A stretch of 7,546 nucleotides of DNA, taken from positions 1 through 7,546 of the forward strand of contig WFNC01000548.1 of the NCBI GenBank assembly GCA_015488785.1. Reading direction: 5' to 3'. Shown here piece by piece: positions 6,216 to 7,546 of the stretch. The notes under the pieces are model-generated. The model did no database searches. It worked only from the letters and a program-made list of their open reading frames with translations, and had not been told where the DNA came from. Source of the DNA: Flavobacteriales bacterium. Lineage in GTDB: Bacteria; Bacteroidota; Bacteroidia; Flavobacteriales_D; Parvicellaceae. Each line of letters starts with the position of its first letter. Positions within the stretch are counted from its first letter, which is position 1. Made by a program: the position numbers and the translations under genes.

Positions 6216-7546
6216 AATATATCGTTAGATTATTAATAATACCGATTTTATTCTGGGTTAGTTGTGCGCAACAATCTGCTTTGTCAGGTGGTGAGAAAGA
6301 TACATTTTCGCCTGTTTTAAATGTTGAAAAATCTTTTCCCGAAAATCGTTCTACAAATTTTAAAGTAACGGAAATTCAACTAGAATTTGATGAGTTTATT
6401 CGATTAGACAATCCTAAAAAGAATGTTGTGATTACTCCAAGTTTACCTTTTGAGCCTATTTATGAAGTAAAGGGAAAGAAAATAATTGTAAAGTTGAAAG
6501 ATGAGCTAGCTGAAAATACAACTTATTTAATCAATTTTGGAAACGCTATTTCGGACATTACAGAAAGAAACAAAATACTAAATTTTAGTTATGTTTTGTC
6601 AACAGGCAATGAAATTGATTCTTTAGAATTAGTCGGAAGTGTTTACGATGCATTTTCTAAAACCTCGGAGAAAGAAATTTTGGTAGCACTTTACAATGCC
6701 AATAAAGATTCTCTAGCTTTAATCGAAAAGCCTTATTATTTTACGCAAACGAATAGTAAAGGAAGTTTTAAATTCAAAAATCTAAAAGAAGGAACTTATA
6801 CTTTGTTAGCAATTGATGACAAAAACGGAAATTATAAATTTGATCCTAAATCGGAGCGAATTGCATTTCTTGATACTTTAATTGTAATTTCGAGTGATTC
6901 GATTAATCAAAGTCAAGCTGTAAACCTATCACTGTTTGAAGAGCGAAAAGAAAAAATATTTATTTCATCAAAAAAATATGCTTACCCAGGGAAAGTTGAA
7001 TTGATTTTAAATGCAAAAGCAACTAAAACGAGTATTACATTGCTGAATAATGATTTTGTTGATGGAAGCTCAGAAAAAGTATTTCTAAAAAAAGATACCA
7101 TACAGTTTTGGGTGAAAAATATTGATTCTATTTCTAAAATTAATTTCATAGTAAATATCGAAAACTTTGATGCCGATACAACGAAAGTAAACGTAAAGAA
7201 GTTGAAGAAAAATGAGGATACAATACTTCGTTATAATACGAATACGAGAAATGACATTCCTTTTTTTGAGGATATAATTTTCACGTTCTCAACTCCAATT
7301 TCTAACGTTAATACTAGTTTCATTAAAGTTCTAGATGAAGATTCTGTTTCTATTCCTTTTCAAAGTAAAATAGAGAAAAATAAAGTTTTTATTATAATAG
7401 AACTAAAAGAAGATATGGATTATGAGTTGTTTGCCTATCCAAATGCGTTTGTAGATGCTTATGAGCGAACGATCGATTCTACTCATTTGTTTTTTAAAGT
7501 CAAACCAGAAAATAAGTTTGGCAATCTTATCTTGCATTACGAAAAA
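6212..7546 (+). CDS. Ig-like domain lipoprotein, incomplete at the right edge
   Basis: The frame is open from a GTG at 6212 to the last base, giving 445 residues with no stop. The GTG overlaps the msrC stop (GTGA). No in-frame ATG occurs before the far end, and a signal peptide begins exactly here: MKYIVRLLIIPILFWVSC, with Cys18 lipidated. The -3 residue is Trp, a loose lipobox. A first Ig-like (Big_5/SbsA-like) domain covers about 33-131, with ENRSTNF, IQLEFDEFIRLDN, VVITPSL, NTTYLINFG and FSYVLSTG. A second beta-rich module (about 138-222) has NSKGSFKFKNLKEGTYTL and a DDKNGNYKFD loop (202-211) that resembles a calcium-binding turn. A second Ig-like segment may occupy about 355-435. The pattern fits a large family of Bacteroidota envelope lipoproteins whose function is not established. 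It should continue beyond the window. Confidence 0.9.
   Translation, partial: MKYIVRLLIIPILFWVSCAQQSALSGGEKDTFSPVLNVEKSFPENRSTNFKVTEIQLEFDEFIRLDNPKKNVVITPSLPFEPIYEVKGKKIIVKLKDELAENTTYLINFGNAISDITERNKILNFSYVLSTGNEIDSLELVGSVYDAFSKTSEKEILVALYNANKDSLALIEKPYYFTQTNSKGSFKFKNLKEGTYTLLAIDDKNGNYKFDPKSERIAFLDTLIVISSDSINQSQAVNLSLFEERKEKIFISSKKYAYPGKVELILNAKATKTSITLLNNDFVDGSSEKVFLKKDTIQFWVKNIDSISKINFIVNIENFDADTTKVNVKKLKKNEDTILRYNTNTRNDIPFFEDIIFTFSTPISNVNTSFIKVLDEDSVSIPFQSKIEKNKVFIIIELKEDMDYELFAYPNAFVDAYERTIDSTHLFFKVKPENKFGNLILHYEK

Overview
The window is AT-rich chromosomal DNA from a member of the Bacteroidota, most likely class Flavobacteriia. Four signs point there. The PheS and PBP1A sequences have Bacteroidota character. 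Several proteins carry lipoprotein signal peptides ending in SSC or VSC. Starts lack Shine-Dalgarno sequences and follow A-rich leaders. One intergenic promoter matches the Bacteroidota primary-sigma consensus exactly (TTG-N19-TAnnTTTG). No tRNA, rRNA, CRISPR array, insertion sequence or phage gene was seen, and base composition looks uniform, so this reads as core genome rather than an island.

Left half, minus strand (134-4703): three genes run right to left. They are a cyclophilin-type peptidyl-prolyl isomerase lipoprotein, then pheS (6 nt gap), then a class A penicillin-binding protein of the PBP1A type (97 nt gap). No convincing internal promoter was found, so they may be co-transcribed. 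Their roles are envelope protein folding, tRNA-Phe charging and peptidoglycan synthesis. The far left edge (1-90) holds an open plus-strand frame that may be the tail of a convergent gene.

Middle (4695-5384): a 79-bp gap separates the isomerase gene from a small plus-strand lipoprotein gene. The gap and the 5' end of the isomerase gene hold a consensus plus-strand promoter interleaved with a weaker minus-strand -7 box. The small lipoprotein gene ends in a clear intrinsic terminator. About 170 bp after it hold only a weak candidate promoter.

Right half, plus strand (5385-7546): a tightly packed operon of a 114-aa conserved-looking protein of unknown function, a GAF-domain free methionine-(R)-sulfoxide reductase (stop and start directly abutting), and an Ig-like-domain lipoprotein (4-nt overlap, GTG start) that runs off the window end. 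The middle gene repairs oxidised free methionine. The roles of its two partners are not known.

The most unusual item is a four-cysteine CxxC-14-CxxC module in the periplasmic linker of the PBP1A between its two catalytic domains. Nothing in the window amounts to a clearly new multi-gene system.
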